Assembly (NCBI RefSeq): GCF_016097555.1 | Contig: NC_054702.1 | Coordinates: forward strand, 80,582,920-80,646,919 | Source: Gigantopelta aegis | Lineage: Eukaryota; Mollusca; Gastropoda; Neomphalida; Peltospiridae | Direction of reading: 5' to 3' | Length of the DNA stretch: 64,000 bases | In this document: piece by piece, positions 1 through 14,400 of the stretch | Layout: the number at the start of each line of letters is the position of its first letter | Numbering within the stretch: the first letter of the stretch is position 1 | Notes under the pieces: generated by a model | What the model saw: the letters and a program-made list of their open reading frames with translations, nothing else | The model's database searches: none | What the model was told of the DNA's origin: nothing | Made by a program: the position numbers and the translations under genes

Positions 1-76
1 ACAGTTCTCCCCCTTTGAATGTTTTTGTTGCCATTGCGCATGTTCACTGTCTCAAGGGTAGATGTTTGCAAACACC

Positions 77-1726
77 ATGGCGTCGAAAGACAGTTTAGAA
101 GACTTGGATCTGAAACCTGATGAATTAAAGCGAATAACAGAAGCTTTGAAAGATGAAAAATTCCGTAAGCTTTTCGTGGAGTATGCTGAAGAAATTTCAG
201 ATCCAGAAAATAGACGTCGTTATGAGGAAGAGATTCGTCAAATGGAAAATGAACGTGGAATGGATGTCCAGTTCATTCATCCAAAACCTGGCCATGTTCT
301 GAAGACAACCGTAAATGGAACCAAACTCGCGTTTATTAACATTTGTCTTAATGACAAAATTGAAAAACCATCATTCGAACCAAAGCGTAGACCTGACGAT
401 CGTACTGGAATGTTTTGTCAGATTCCACATTCATTTGCGCCTGAACGCGAAGACGTCGATGAAGGCACCAACTGTGTTGTCTTTGATTTTGTTATTCACC
501 CAGATACTTACCGAATGGCAGAAACAAATGATCGCTACCTAAAAATGATTTATGACGTTGCATTTGATGGCATTGAAGAGAAATTTAATACGAAAGTAGA
601 CCGAAAAAATTTCAAGAGAATTAAACTGGAATTTAAAGGAATACCACAAGCAACGGTTATAAGAACACGTCACTCCACAGAGACATCCACGGAAAAACCG
701 CCAGTCACAGATGATGTTTTAAAAAACATGCCATATCCATATGATAGCAAAACCACTGCAGAGAAAACTCGTGAATTGGAACAACAGTTCAAGAAGCGTA
801 AGGATGAAAAGCAGAAGAAAGAACTGAAGATGAAGAAAGGGAAGACCAAAGAAGACAGCGATGCAACCACTCCAAAGTACACTATCACTCACAGATCAGA
901 AATGGATCTTCAAGAATATTGCAACAAACCAGATTCACGACCGTCAACAAGACCTAAAGCTTTAGTTTTTAAAATTGAGCTTCCACTCCTCTCATCAGCA
1001 GCACCTGTAAATCTGGACATATTTGAACAGAGGCTTGTTTTAGAGTCGGTAAAACCTGCAAGATACAAATTGGACATCCGCCTACCATATCCAGTCAATG
1101 ATGATGAAGGTTCAGCCAAGTTTGACAAGGCTAAGCATTGTCTAATTATAACCTTGCCAGTCATTCCAGATGTGATCCCCAAGTTGCCATCTTTCATTGA
1201 CGATGAAAGCCAACACAATGGCGATGCTGCTGATACCAGTGCAGATCTGTCAACTTCTAAAGATAATAAATCATTGATAGAGGAACTTCCTCCATCTTTA
1301 ACCGAATCTTCAAAAGATGAAAAAGAATTAAAACTGGATCAGACTGGGGATTATGGTACTGAAGAACCATCTAAGAAGCTTGAGAAAGAGATGCAAGTTG
1401 CATATAGCTTTCCTGATTATGATTTTTCTCAAGATAATGACACTGTCTCATTTGTATTCAATGTCAAGCGAATATCACCAGAAACTGTAACAAAATCATT
1501 TCCCTCGCAAGACTCTGTAACTTTAAAATTTGTTTCAGTGGGCTCAGGGTATTTCCCAATGTACTATAGTGTGCACATCAAGTTTGGCCATGGGTGTGAT
1601 ATTGTTGCTGATCAGTGCAGCGTGGAGACGTCTGAGCAGAATGCCGTGCTGCTGCTGTTGAAGGCTCGGAACTGCAGAGGGATTTGGGACCGATTTCAAG
1701 TTGGGCTTGATGCTGATCACTTGGAG
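77..1726 (+). CDS. DNAAF2: DNAAF2 exon 1
   Basis: This 550-codon exon carries the PIH1 domain, a lysine/glutamate-rich linker (about residues 228-262), and both CS-like beta blocks. It ends at CACTTGGAG followed by the donor gtaaac. Reading on without splicing adds only five codons before a stop. Only 61-76 bases of upstream sequence are in the window, so the promoter is mostly outside. Confidence 0.95.
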
Positions 1727-4700
1727 GTAAACATACTGAAATGAGTATTAGACCATATAGATTGGTGACGGGTGTTTTTAGGACTTCACCCAATGACAGA
1801 AATACTACAAATTGTTTACTTAGATTTGTGGCTGGACTTCTGAAATACTAGTAGTTTGATAACAAGTTCAGGGTGGAGGTGGGTGTTACACAGGTTTAAA
1901 ACTTGTAGCACTAAGCAGGGACAGTATGTTACTTGTAAAATGTGTTACTAACCCTTATTAAATTTAATTGGCACTCATTGTCCACCTTTTCATGGTAAAA
2001 TCTGTAATATAGATTTGACCAAGAAAAGGCGGATAATGATTATATAATATAGACTCGATTTTAAGTGTGTACATTTTTTGCAATGTCCTTTTTTTGTCAT
2101 GCAAGTAACCGATGTTTACACATACAGTATGAAAACAATCATCATATTTTCTTCTTTTTTTTATAATTGTAATATACATTGATTATTTAACTAATAAAAT
2201 GTAATAAAGAAAATAAGTGTTGAATGTATAATTATTAATCCTAAGCAAATCAAAAGAATTAGTAGTATTAGTATGATAAAAATGTAACACGAGTAATCGT
2301 GGAATTGCCCATATGTGAACTCACCATTTTGTGTCAATCAAGCGGTGTGTTCAATGATATTACTCAAATTAACCACATTTTAATAAATTTCAAGAAAACA
2401 CTCCGGTATTTCTGAAAATTGGTTGACCAAAATTTATTCCAGTGTGTGAACTCCGAGGTCATTATTATGTGGCTGGTGGCAATTTCAGTAGGCTATTGCA
2501 TGCTGCTACTATCATTGCCTTTTTGTCATGCTTACATGTAAAGTTAAATGACTGAACATTTATAAACTTCTCTATATTCAGTTTATAGCCACCTACATTT
2601 TGTAAACAGCCTCCTATAGACGGGTTTATTGGCCAGTGACGTCAAAGTACTATGTGTGGCCATGTTTAGAATCACGTGATCGGTCCGCCATTAAGGGAGT
2701 GAAACTTACACAATAATAACATGTGAAGGCATTGCATCTGGTTGCATTTTCAGTATTTATTATCTTCTTAGCACATTTTCTAAAAGCAAAGCCAGTATGT
2801 CGGATAATTCAACCTCATTTAAAGATTGTATGTTCATATCAAAGCTTGTGGAAGTGTGTTAGTAATTAAAAACGTACATAATAAAGCATATATATACACA
2901 TGACTACAAAAGCATAACAAATAATTTAAACTTAAGCAAGCAAATATAATTTCCCTGGACACCTGTATAGCCTAATGTATTGAACTTTAAAACTATTTTA
3001 GCCTCTGCGGACGTGGGCATCAGATGACAACGCCTCACCCCAGTCTGTGCTCCTGTTTTATTTATACTTGTTTTGGGCATTACCAGTAAGTGTCAGAGGG
3101 GTTTGTTTTGTAATTAACTAGAATATAGAACATTTAATGACTAATCAGAGGTGCGTTTTCAGGGTAATTTAGTGTTGAATATTGTGGATGATTAATTTAA
3201 TTACCGGTAATTTGTTTTCATGGAAACAAAAAAATAATTATTTAAAAAATATTTACAATAATAAAATAACAAAAAAATTAATTAATTAATTAATAATATA
3301 AATATAAATAATAATAATTAAAAAATAAAATTTGACGAAGTGGGTGGGGGGGTGCAATGTTTGGTGTGGCCTGCATGCGTATTACGTCAGTAAATTATTT
3401 ATTTATCAGTTTATTTGCACACATTTAACACCATAACTCATTAAAAATAATAATAATAAAAGAACAATATTTGGACTTGTGAACTGCTTCCCACTTCATC
3501 CCCATGTGATCACATCTGGAGTATCCCAGAGCTAATAATAATAACAGCTAAATATTGACGTCTAGATCTAAGGTCAGTTTTTCTTTTTTAGAATGGTAAA
3601 CCACGTTTTCTACAAACGTACATAACTGAAATATTTTTTCTATATTTTAGGATGTATTCAGTGAAGTTTCACTTAATAACCATCAAACTTATTTACTTGC
3701 ATGTGCTTAATTTATTCGCTATACTTTTGTACTGGCGTGTATAGGTGCTTTATTATTTATGTCTTTAATCATTCACAGATTTCCACCGACATTGATATGA
3801 ATATACAATCTTTAAATGAGGTTGAATTATCCGAGAGACTGGTTTTGCTTTTACAAAACGTTCCAAGAAAGTCATAAATACTGAAATTGCGCCCAGATGC
3901 AATGCCGTCACATGTTATTGTTGCGTGGATTTCACTCCCTTAATGGCGGCCTGTACGGTTACACCATCTATCGAATATATTATTAATTTTAATAAAAATG
4001 CTGAATAACCATATTTTTAGAAAGTTTGTATGTATTTCTTTCATGTGAAAGTTGGTTACTCGGTCAACAAGTGATATCCTTAACGTCTATTAAGGGAAAA
4101 AAAAGCTTTGTATTAGGGTTACAACTTTTGTCGTTTTACAAGTGGACCAATCTGGTTGAAAAAAGTACTGCTAAATACATGCATATTTTCAGGCATTATT
4201 TTGTTTAGACAGACATCCTAGTAAAGAACGTTCTGGTCTGTTTATCAACACACTGAAACACATTCCATAGTTTGCACATGTATCACACAGTACACATGCA
4301 TGGGGTGTCATTCTCAATTTTGACCATTTCCAGGAAGGTTGATTAATCACTGGAACATTATTTCTTTTTTATTCTGTTGATCACACATTTGTTATTGTTT
4401 TGTTTTTAGTCATTTTTATTGTTTGAATTTGTGATTTACTGATTAAAAAAACCCCGTCAACTTTCAAATTTCACTTCTGACTGCAATCGTCCTTTGTTTG
4501 TCATAAAACCTACTGTAATATTGAACTACTGGCTGTAATGTTTGCCCATTAACGGTAATAATATAGTTTTATATTCATGAGCTTGAATGGCAGTATTTAG
4601 TATAAAATTAGATGCCAATTAATCGGTTCCCTTTTGACACAAACTATAGTCCATATATATACATGAACATACATGTACCAGGGGTGCAGAAATGGAAATT

Positions 4701-5420
4701 TTAAAACTAGCCCACCGGACCAGAACCAACTAAAATTTAGTAGCCCGCCAGAATTTCTATTAGTCCGCCAGCCTATGGAACAAATCGGCTAAAACAACCA
4801 ATTTGGCTATTATGGCACCCCAATGTTTTGGCGAATATGGTATCCTCTTGTTGTTTTTGTGTTTGTTGTTGGGGTTTTTTTTGGGGGTGGGGGTGGGGTG
4901 TGTGTGTTAAGCTATAACAGCATTTCAATACATTTGCGAACAAGGTGTAAAAAAAAATACAAAATCCATTATTACCCATATGGTTAAAAATATCTTGGTA
5001 ACACTTCATCGTCATGATTAGCGCACTACATCCTTACAGGAACGTCAACTAAACAGTTATGGAATAGAAATTAAGATCGATTATGGGTAATAAATAGGAT
5101 ATTAAACTCGTTTCCATTTCGTATCATGTTATGTCCCTCGTGAAATCATTTTCGTCATCACTCGGTGTCGCTAAAGCTCGTGACAATTGAAACTTATTTC
5201 ACTCGGGACAAAAACATGATACAAAATGGAAGCTCGTTTAATATCCTATAATTGTTAAATCAATGTAAGCAAAGTATGTTTTCTGTAAACCCATGTGGAC
5301 TGCATTTTAAAGATAAGGCCAAAAAAAAAATAGGTATGTTTCCGATTGCATTCCCCAAAAAATTAGGGTAGGTAGGTAGGGTTTTTGTGTGTGTTTTTTG
5401 GTTTTAAAAATTGAATACTA

Positions 5421-5457
<37 letters not shown>

Positions 5458-8400
5458 TATCGTCATTATCGTTGTTGTTGTAGTAGTAGTAGTATTGGTA
5501 TGCACTGTTTGTGTATTTCCTTAAATTAATGGGATATTTGTATTAATTTCGTTGTTCTTAATCTTAAAACTAGGGATGGTCGGTCGACCGGAAACACCTC
5601 TTCTTTTTTTTTGGCCTAACAAAACATATATTTGTCGCAGTGGCAGCTTGGTTGGAATTATTTGCATTTCGTCGACTTTTAGCTACCTGCTAATACTTCT
5701 ATCTCCCCCTATATAGACATAAAAATACAGCAAAGTAATAAATTATTAATATAGCTGTTTTATTGAAGATATCATCATTCACAACTTGAAATAATTCTGG
5801 TACCCATACATTTTTTGAAAAATTGGTTCCCTTTTTAGCTATACTTTATGGTTCCGTTTTGTCCAGTTTGGTTCCGTTTTCGTTTGGGGCTGTTTTTGGT
5901 ATAGTTCGTTTCTGGAATGTCATGCTAGTGCAGTTCGAAACTCCAAAGTCATATTGGCAATGAGGTACATGAACCAATATTGTGTATTTCGTCATAATTC
6001 TGAACCGTTTGTTTGAATGTTTTGCAATTCTGGCATGGCTGATGTGGAATCGTGGATTCAATGAGAAAAAAACGAAAAACAAAAGAAGGTACAGTCAAAA
6101 AAAGAGAGATCGCCCGTCGGATTGGTTGTGGCATTTTTTAACTCATCCGTCACTTTTTTAAATCGCGTTTGGTGAGCGGGGCGAGCACTTTCTGCACCCC
6201 TGTGTACACATTTGTACTGTTTTTACAATTTAGTATTTAACATATACATTTATATATTACTATTGAATTATTTTTAAAGAAGGCAATGTACACCAAATAC
6301 ATCATTGAAGTAACATTTGCATGTCTTTGTGAACACTTACAGTTTTAGGGTGTGAACTGATTGTGAAGGTGGATGGTGAACATCTAGTACCTTTAATAAA
6401 GTTATGAACATGATTAATTTACATAGATATCTTTTGTATCCATAAATTCAACTGGGAAGTCATGGAATTTGCTTAAATATTATGTTTGAGGCCAGGAAAG
6501 CCATAGAATTTTAAGTAGGATTGTGGAAAGTTAAGCAGTAATAGACACAAGGCCTAAAAAAAAAAATGTGTTTCGGGTTTCATCCTTTAAAAAAAAATTG
6601 AGAAGTTAGGTAGGACCTTTTTTTTCTTCTTCCTTTTTTAAAATTGAATGAAACCGAAAAACCGTAATTGGCTGAGGTGTTCCGAATCTAGTTTGCTAAT
6701 TGCAAAAAATCCTGCATCATGATTTAATTTTTAATTTTTTTATTTATTTATTTTTTCAAAAATATTTCAGGGCGCCACATAATTTTAGAGTAGGTCGGGA
6801 AACCAGAAACACAATTTTTTTTAAGGCCTAAGCAGAAATGTTAATTAATCTACGGGACAAGTACATCTACAATTTACAAATCTACTTGTCTGCCAATAAT
6901 CTTTCTTTTTACTTGTCCAAGTAAATGATTTGTTTTATTCAAGTGTAAAGATGATGTTTTTGATTGATTTAATGAAGCATTAGGTTGACTATCATAAAAC
7001 AATATCTTTAAGTAGTATTTCTGCCAGAAAGATTTTTTTGGGGTATGGCGCTATGGAATTTAATATTTACAATGTGTGTCCTGCATGCACCTGCTGTCCC
7101 CCAGAAAGAAAATGGGTTAGGGTTAAGAAATTTGTACAGTAAGGATGAGTCCTTAATTTTATCATTAATTTAGAAGAAAAAAAATCAGCAAAAACATTTG
7201 GGTATGGCACCATACTCATAGTACCATCTAGCAGAAACCCAGTTAAGATGGTTAATGGCTTAAAGAGTATCCTGACTTGAGATATTTTCGACTAACAAAA
7301 TCTTTTCAATGACTAATATGGCATTAAATTCATGTTCTTGATCAGAACATCAGTGCATATTGAAGGTGTTTATGGTCGTCTTGTTTACAGTAGCTTAGAC
7401 TGCATTTTAATTTTCACTATTTTTATATATATATATATATACGTATAAAATTATTGTGAGGTAAATTAGGATGATAAGAAATACATGTATATTGCTTATA
7501 CAAACACCTATATTCTAAAAAGGAAAATACATTTAATTGGTTAATAGTTAAAAAGGCTCCGATACTAGCTGGAAACAATATCATTGGCATAAAGCTGAAA
7601 ACTGTTTTTAATACTGATCAGCTTATGTTACAGTAGATGTTTTGGAATAATGTGAAAGGAGACCTATAAAACAAGAGTTTGAACAAGTGTAATGTTTGAA
7701 CCTTAAAATTGAATTGTTTTAGCCATGACCCTCATCACCATGGCACACCAATAACTGCATGTACGTTATTGATTATTTCTTATTCACTTTGAGACCACTA
7801 GTATTTCTTTTATTATTCCCAGAATGGTTTCCATGGGTATTTGGCAACAAATTTGGTATTACATGTTCATGGATGAATATTGCACTTAATCAGGAAACCT
7901 ATCAACATTGTAATTTGCTTTGGCATTTTCTGTTTTCATACTTTAACAACGCATTCAACACATTTTATTTACGGTTATATGGCGTCAGACATATGGTTAA
8001 GGACCACACAGATCTTGAGAGGAAACCCGCTGTCGCCACTACATGGGCTACTCTTTCCGATTAGCAGCAAGGGATCTTTTATTTGCGCTTCCCACAGGCA
8101 GGATAGCACAAACCATGGCCATGGCACGAAATTCAACTATCTGAACTGACTGAGATGAAAACGTAACCCAATAGTGAGCATTGGTATTTGAACGTGGTAT
8201 ATCCGTAGCTCCATGTGGCAACCGACATTCCACACACGCCACACACCCAAACTGAGACACTCTCCCAGTAGGATAGGTCTACCGCTGATGTTAAGTATGA
8301 AAAGAGTAGTGAATTGAATTCAATGTTCTATAAAAAGACTATTTTAACAATGAATCCTAACAATGAATCCTCTGTCGGTGGAAATTATAATCACAGCTTT

Positions 8401-11400
8401 ATGTTGGAAGAAAGAGTTAACAGTACACGATTGTTCCAGCTTACTTACAATGCTACTTGACAACCGACTCTCTTGGCACCCAACGTATCGGATAGAGATG
8501 CTAGTGTAAAACTGGGATTTGAATAATGGCTGCATTATCGGATGCTATCCAATTGATTTAGAGCAGCGAACACTGCAGGGAATACATTGGAGAGAGAAAG
8601 AACGAAATTAGAAAGATAATGAATATAGATAAAAGACGTATGCATATTGGTATCCATGCATTCAAGGGCAAAGCTAACTAAACAGCGACTAAATGACTTG
8701 CATTATCTTTTTATATAAATCTAGGACTAGCGTTACTTTTAGGCGATTAAGCCGACCACCTAGGGCGTCAAACTTATAATGAAAGAAATGTTTTATTTAA
8801 CGACGCACTCAACACATTTTATTTACGGTTATATGGCGTCAGACATATGGTTAAGGACCACACAGATTTGAAGAGGAAACCCACTGTCGCCACTACTCTT
8901 TCTGATTAGCAGCAAGGGATCTTTTATTTGCGCTTCCCACAGGCAGGATAGCACAAACCATGGCCTTTGTTGAACCATTTATGGATCACTGGTCGGTGCA
9001 AGTGGTTTACACCTACCCACCGAGCCTTGCGGAGCATTCACTCAGGGTTTGGAGTCGGTATCTGGATTAAAAATCCCATGCCTCCACTGGGATCTGAACC
9101 CAGTACCTACCAGCCTGTAGACCGATGGCCTAACCATGACGCCACCGAGGCCGGTACTTTAGATTGGTGTTTTGTTAGGCTGATATTGTGGCAGTGTTCA
9201 ACAAGTGTCAGAAAGTTACTTGCCCTCACAGAAGCTTTGGCTAGTGCCCTATGTCAGGGCTTCTACATTCAAACATTCACTAGCTGGGACTGAGGGCTAG
9301 GGATTTGTCAGACCCTGATTGTCGTGCATGTATTTGGCTTTAAGCTGGATGCCAAAAATTAATAGTAATTTGTCAAATTTGATCAGAAAATATGTAGCCA
9401 ATTTCAAGTAACATTTACCTAACAAAATTGTTTAAAATAGCTATAAACATATATAAACAACAGTTTTCAAATTAGCATTTTTGCTGATTGTTAATTAATG
9501 ACATATATTCATTAAATTCAACTTCAAATTGCATTTTGCAAGCCTTTTTGGCAATCAATAGCTTATACCCTGCATGTAATTACTACAACATGAAGTGGGT
9601 ATGGGGTGTGTGTCATGTTTGGCATGCTTCCAACAGAGAACTGTCCAAGCACACCTGTCATGGGCACAACCTCTGACTTCACCAGAGAGTTTTGTCCATG
9701 ACAGGCCAATATGATTTGTACAAGTGTCTCAATATCATCTCCATCATTTAGTGGAGTGGAGTGGTCAATGGAGCATAACACGTCTGCCTGCAGTCAGGTG
9801 AGCCAGCCGGATCTTCTTTCCATGCTTCGAGCTGTCTGACCTGTATTTTTGCTGTTGGGGAAGCCTCAAGATGTTATAACAATAATAAAAGGTGTAGCGC
9901 TTACTCTCAGTGTGGCTTGTGTGCCTCTATGTGCAGACAAATTGCAGTGTTTTCCTTCACTGGATCAGGTAAACTGGGCTGCACGATGGTGGAGGTACTA
10001 AGACTATCAATCCAAGTGATTTTTGTCATACCACAGTTTCTATGGCAGATTTTCATGTGGATTATGGTAAGTGTAGATGTAACTGTCTATAGGTTAAATT
10101 GTTGTGATAAAATTTGTACATTCGGCTTAGGTGTTCATACACTATTTAAACAGTGTCAGCTACATGTACTCCATGTAGTTCTCAAACGTTAGTAAATCAC
10201 TAATTCAGATATTTTGCTTTATAATAGTGTGTAAATATAAGTGTGTGCTCCTCTACCTACTTTTTGGCACCTTCCTATGCCAATGTAAATGATATGTAAA
10301 TCATTCAAGAAATATATATTGGTTCTTGGATATCAAAAGTAAATACAATAAACTTTATATGTCAGATTCCGTTTTCTCAAACATTACTCTATCTCGAAGG
10401 AAGAAATGAGTCCCAAACATTTCTTTATGTAAACATGTTGGCATTTGTATGTTTATCTCATACTTTAACAAATACTGTATGTGGTACCAAATGATATATT
10501 TCCTATATATAATGTATATAGTTTGCATATTTTTCATGAAATTAAATATATTTTCAAATATTAAAAAGATTACATATTCAATAAAAAATTATATTAACAA
10601 AACAAAACCATTTTATTGTTACAACTTAAAGTATTGGCAAGTATCAATAATTTAATATGTTTGAAAGTGATAGCGTCTGAATTTGCAGTTCTTTTTAAAA
10701 GCTATATGGGATTAGGTGTGCTCACAGACCAGCCAACAGATGATTAACTAGACTGACCAAAATAATAACTGAACATTTTGTTCAGTACGTAGTGTGTCAC
10801 GAATCGCTATGCAAGTTTCACAGATCACTACGCAAGTTTAAAATATTAAACAATAGTTGTTAATCAATTTTCAGTTGACTAGAAATATTGCTAATTAAAA
10901 TTTTAAAAATAAAATGTTTCCCCAGAGCTAGCTCTGGCACTCGCCAAATTCGCCAACTGCGAATTTTAAAAACTAGCAAATGTTAATGAAATTTGAAATT
11001 TCGAAAATTTTAATGTATTAATTTCATGAAAAAAGTTATATTTTGTTAGAAAATAACCAGGTTTCTGCAGTTTTTTAAGTTTGATAGGTAATTTGGCAAA
11101 CTTTTCTGTGGACCCAGTGTTAGCCCTGTTTCCCTGAATAAAGGAAACTACTAAAAATATCTTGAAGGTGGAGCTACAACATTTTTATTGCATCATGCTA
11201 TAACCAAACCAGAACAGATAAGTTGGCATTTCTAGTTATCATAAACCAACCCACAGTCCTTGAAGCATGTAAAATTCTTGTCCTACCAGTACTACAATAA
11301 CAAAACTGCATGCATGACGTCTGCAATCGATTGGTGTTTTTCCCTTGACAAAACATTTGATCAACAAAAGAAAAACAAAACTGCACTACTTCTTGACAAC

Positions 11401-14400
11401 TGTCCCGCTTATAAAACATTTGTACACTAAGTTGCTGTTGAATTACACTGTTATGTGGGGTGTTTTGTTAATTTTCTATAGACTGCTTTCAAAAAGAAAC
11501 TGTTTTCTTTTAGGAAAAAAGAAACTGAAGATATTCCTCCATTTTTAAATTGGCTTATCTGGTTCTCTCAACTACTGAGAATCCTTGAAGTTACAGTTTG
11601 ACATAGTCTGTGTAATAGTTCTCGTTCCAACCAGTGTTCTAAAACTAGTGTAATAAAGGATGCTGCATAAAAGATCCCTTGCCCCTAATTGGAAAGAGTA
11701 GTCCATTGTATGATGGAAGCGGGTTTCCTTTCTCGTTATATGTATGGTCTTTAACCAGGGTTTAAGCTGTCGCTTACCAAATCGCCAAATGTGAACTAAA
11801 AGTTGAATTTCAATACTAATTCCCCAAAGAGATAATTAAAACATTGTATGCTGTTTACAGATGTACCACCATTTTTGCTGTTTGGCTAATTGAAACTTGA
11901 ATTTAGCAACAGATTTTCTTAGCAAATTCGCCAAATTGCTAATATTTTATGGGCTTAAGACTAAACCCTGCTTTAACCATTTGTCTGACATCATGTAACC
12001 ATACCAGGTAATTAAAATATGCTAAGTGTATTAAAAAACAACATTATTTCTTTCTTCCTTCTTTCCTTCATTCCTTCCTTCCTTCGTCTGTTCAACAGCT
12101 AATGGGTTTGAATTTGAATTCTTATTTTACATAGACAAACATGAGTGGTAATTGTTGGAAATATTGATGGTTTTACCACTCGACTAAATTGTTTTATTGG
12201 ATGGAAAAGTAAAGTGGAATAAAAAAACCCTTTATATTACACTTGTCTATATAAATGTTTAGGTAACAATAGGTACTGTTTCAAACATTATCACATGAAG
12301 TGGTTTTAAGTACAGGAAATAGTTTATAATTTACAGTTCATAAAGGCCCATTTGTTAGGAGACAGTTTAGATATACACTGTATGTATTTTTGAAGTTGAT
12401 TTGCTGTAAGTCTGTCATGCAATCCAGAATGAAAACTGCATGTATCAACCCCCACACAAGTGTGTTACATGTGATGTATGTATATACCAGTAATATTAAT
12501 AGATAAAATTATTTAATTTATTATTGTAGAAATCTTTATATTGCATATACATTGTATATTAAATTTTAATGCATGATTCATGGTCTTGAAATTCTTGTAT
12601 GTTTACTAAAGCTGTTACTAATTATGCATAATGTACTTGACCTTCACCCGTAGTGCATTTGTTGTGATGTGGAGTTTTACTATTGGATTCTACACAGGTT
12701 TTTACACATGGTTGACCTATATTCACAAGTGTGTCTATCTAACAGGATTACATCAACACAGCCACCAAGTTCTTCATCTTATTTCGTTTTTTAACTTTGT
12801 GCATTTTGTTATTTTGTGTTTGTGTCAGTAATGTGTGAAGTACAGGTACGACTCAAGATTATTGATACACTGTCATCTTAGTAGTTTCTGTTTTGATAGA
12901 TGTATTTTAATTGCTGTTCTTAGCTACATATATGATGGATGTAGGGATGCAGGGATGTCATTAATATGCAGCTGTCAACAATTTGATTTGAGCCTATTTA
13001 ATAAATGTCCACCAGTTATAGATTTACAAAAACTAAATATGTCTCAACTGAGCGTTAGTACATTGCGGGTTTTTTAATGATTTGTACATATTGATAACCT
13101 TGTGAAATACATTGGAATGTTTGTTCCTGATTGCTTAATATGGACAGTGCATGTAGTTAGGCCTAATGTATGGATTTAATATTTAAGATGAACCAAAGAA
13201 ATTGTATCATTCATGGTCTTTGGTATTAACTTGTTAAGATCTAATGACACTGATGTTCTTTGCCGTCTATAATTTCATTTTTACTTGTTTTTATTCTTAA
13301 TCATTATGTTAATGACATTGTAGATGTGTTTACATATGTATTCATGTTGAGCTTACTGTCATAATCATGGGGGGGGTATTAACCATTGGTGAAATGTACT
13401 AAATTTTTTACGCATAAGATATATGATTATTTAGTTATAAATATACGCACACTAGCCTCCATGTGTGTACATGTCACACATATATATTAACGAGTACTGT
13501 AGGAAGGGATGGGGAGGCTGGAGACAAAACGTTTTGTCCGGGTCAGTGTTAAAAAAAACCCACATGGCTATACTTTTGAATGTGCTGCGATGTCATTAGA
13601 CAAAGATTCCATTCCTGTTGATAAAATATGCCTAACAGTGTACTGATATTTCATAAAAACAGTTTTTATAAACCAGACATTTTACTCCATTGTCTTTGAT
13701 ACAACTGATGAATGGTGTGCTGTTGTTATGTATTGCATCATTCTTTTTTAAAAAGGGGGAGGGATGTAGCCCAGTGGTAAAGCACTCGCTCGATGCACAG
13801 TCGGTCTGGGATTGATCCTCGTTGATGGGCCCATTGGGCTATTTCTCGTTTCAGCCAGTGCACCACAACTGGTATATCAAAGGCTGTGGTATGTACTATC
13901 CTGTCTGTGGGATGGTGCATGTAAAAGAACTCTTTCTGCTAATTACAAAAAGTAGCTTATGAAGTGGCGACAGCAGGTTTCAACTCTCAATATCTGTATG
14001 GTCCATAACCATAAGTGTAAATAAAATGTGTTGAGTGTGTCGTTAAATAAAACATTTCCTTCTTCCTTCTTTTGAATAACAGTTTTAACTGGTTTCTTCT
14101 CTAATTTTGTCTACAGGAGAAGCTATTTGTGACGGAAGACAACCTGCAGCAGCAGCTGGATGCGATGGACCGAGAGGCTGAAGAGCTCGAGCAGCTGAAA
14201 CTTGACGAGGACAAACAGCCGCAAGTCCAGGTCACGGAGATGAACGAAAAGAAACTCACAATACAGATCAAGGTAAAGCTAAACTAAAAAACAGGCAGAT
14301 TTATGATTTGGCTGATTCTAACAAAGTATGTCTACTTGATACAAAATTTCTGAATTGGTACTGTGCCTTCATGTTTTGTTAGTTTTTTAATAATGCTCCC

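Larger units (their letters stand above)
1727..14116 (+). other. DNAAF2 intron 1 (12.4 kb)
   Basis: The intron has no supported exon. It contains a long inverted-repeat element (2681-3958), a CAGGG-type element with a nested hairpin MITE (4679-6202), an AGGCCT-ended MITE (6550-6829), a TTTCTGCCAG MITE (7018-7237), SINE-A copies, the 0.65 kb repeat (8128-8780), CAGGG MITEs (10923-11128 and 11756-11970) and a chimeric SINE (13755-14060). The rest is AT-rich DNA in which I see nothing. Confidence 0.85.

Noticed and set aside
27-32. RFX X-box half-site GTTGCC upstream of DNAAF2
   Set aside because: Ciliary genes often carry X-boxes, but the second half (RGYAAC) is not present nearby, and a 6-mer alone is too weak.
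13755-13830. tRNA gene
   Set aside because: A- and B-box-like motifs are present, but no cloverleaf can be drawn. The same sequence recurs as the head of a SINE in many copies.
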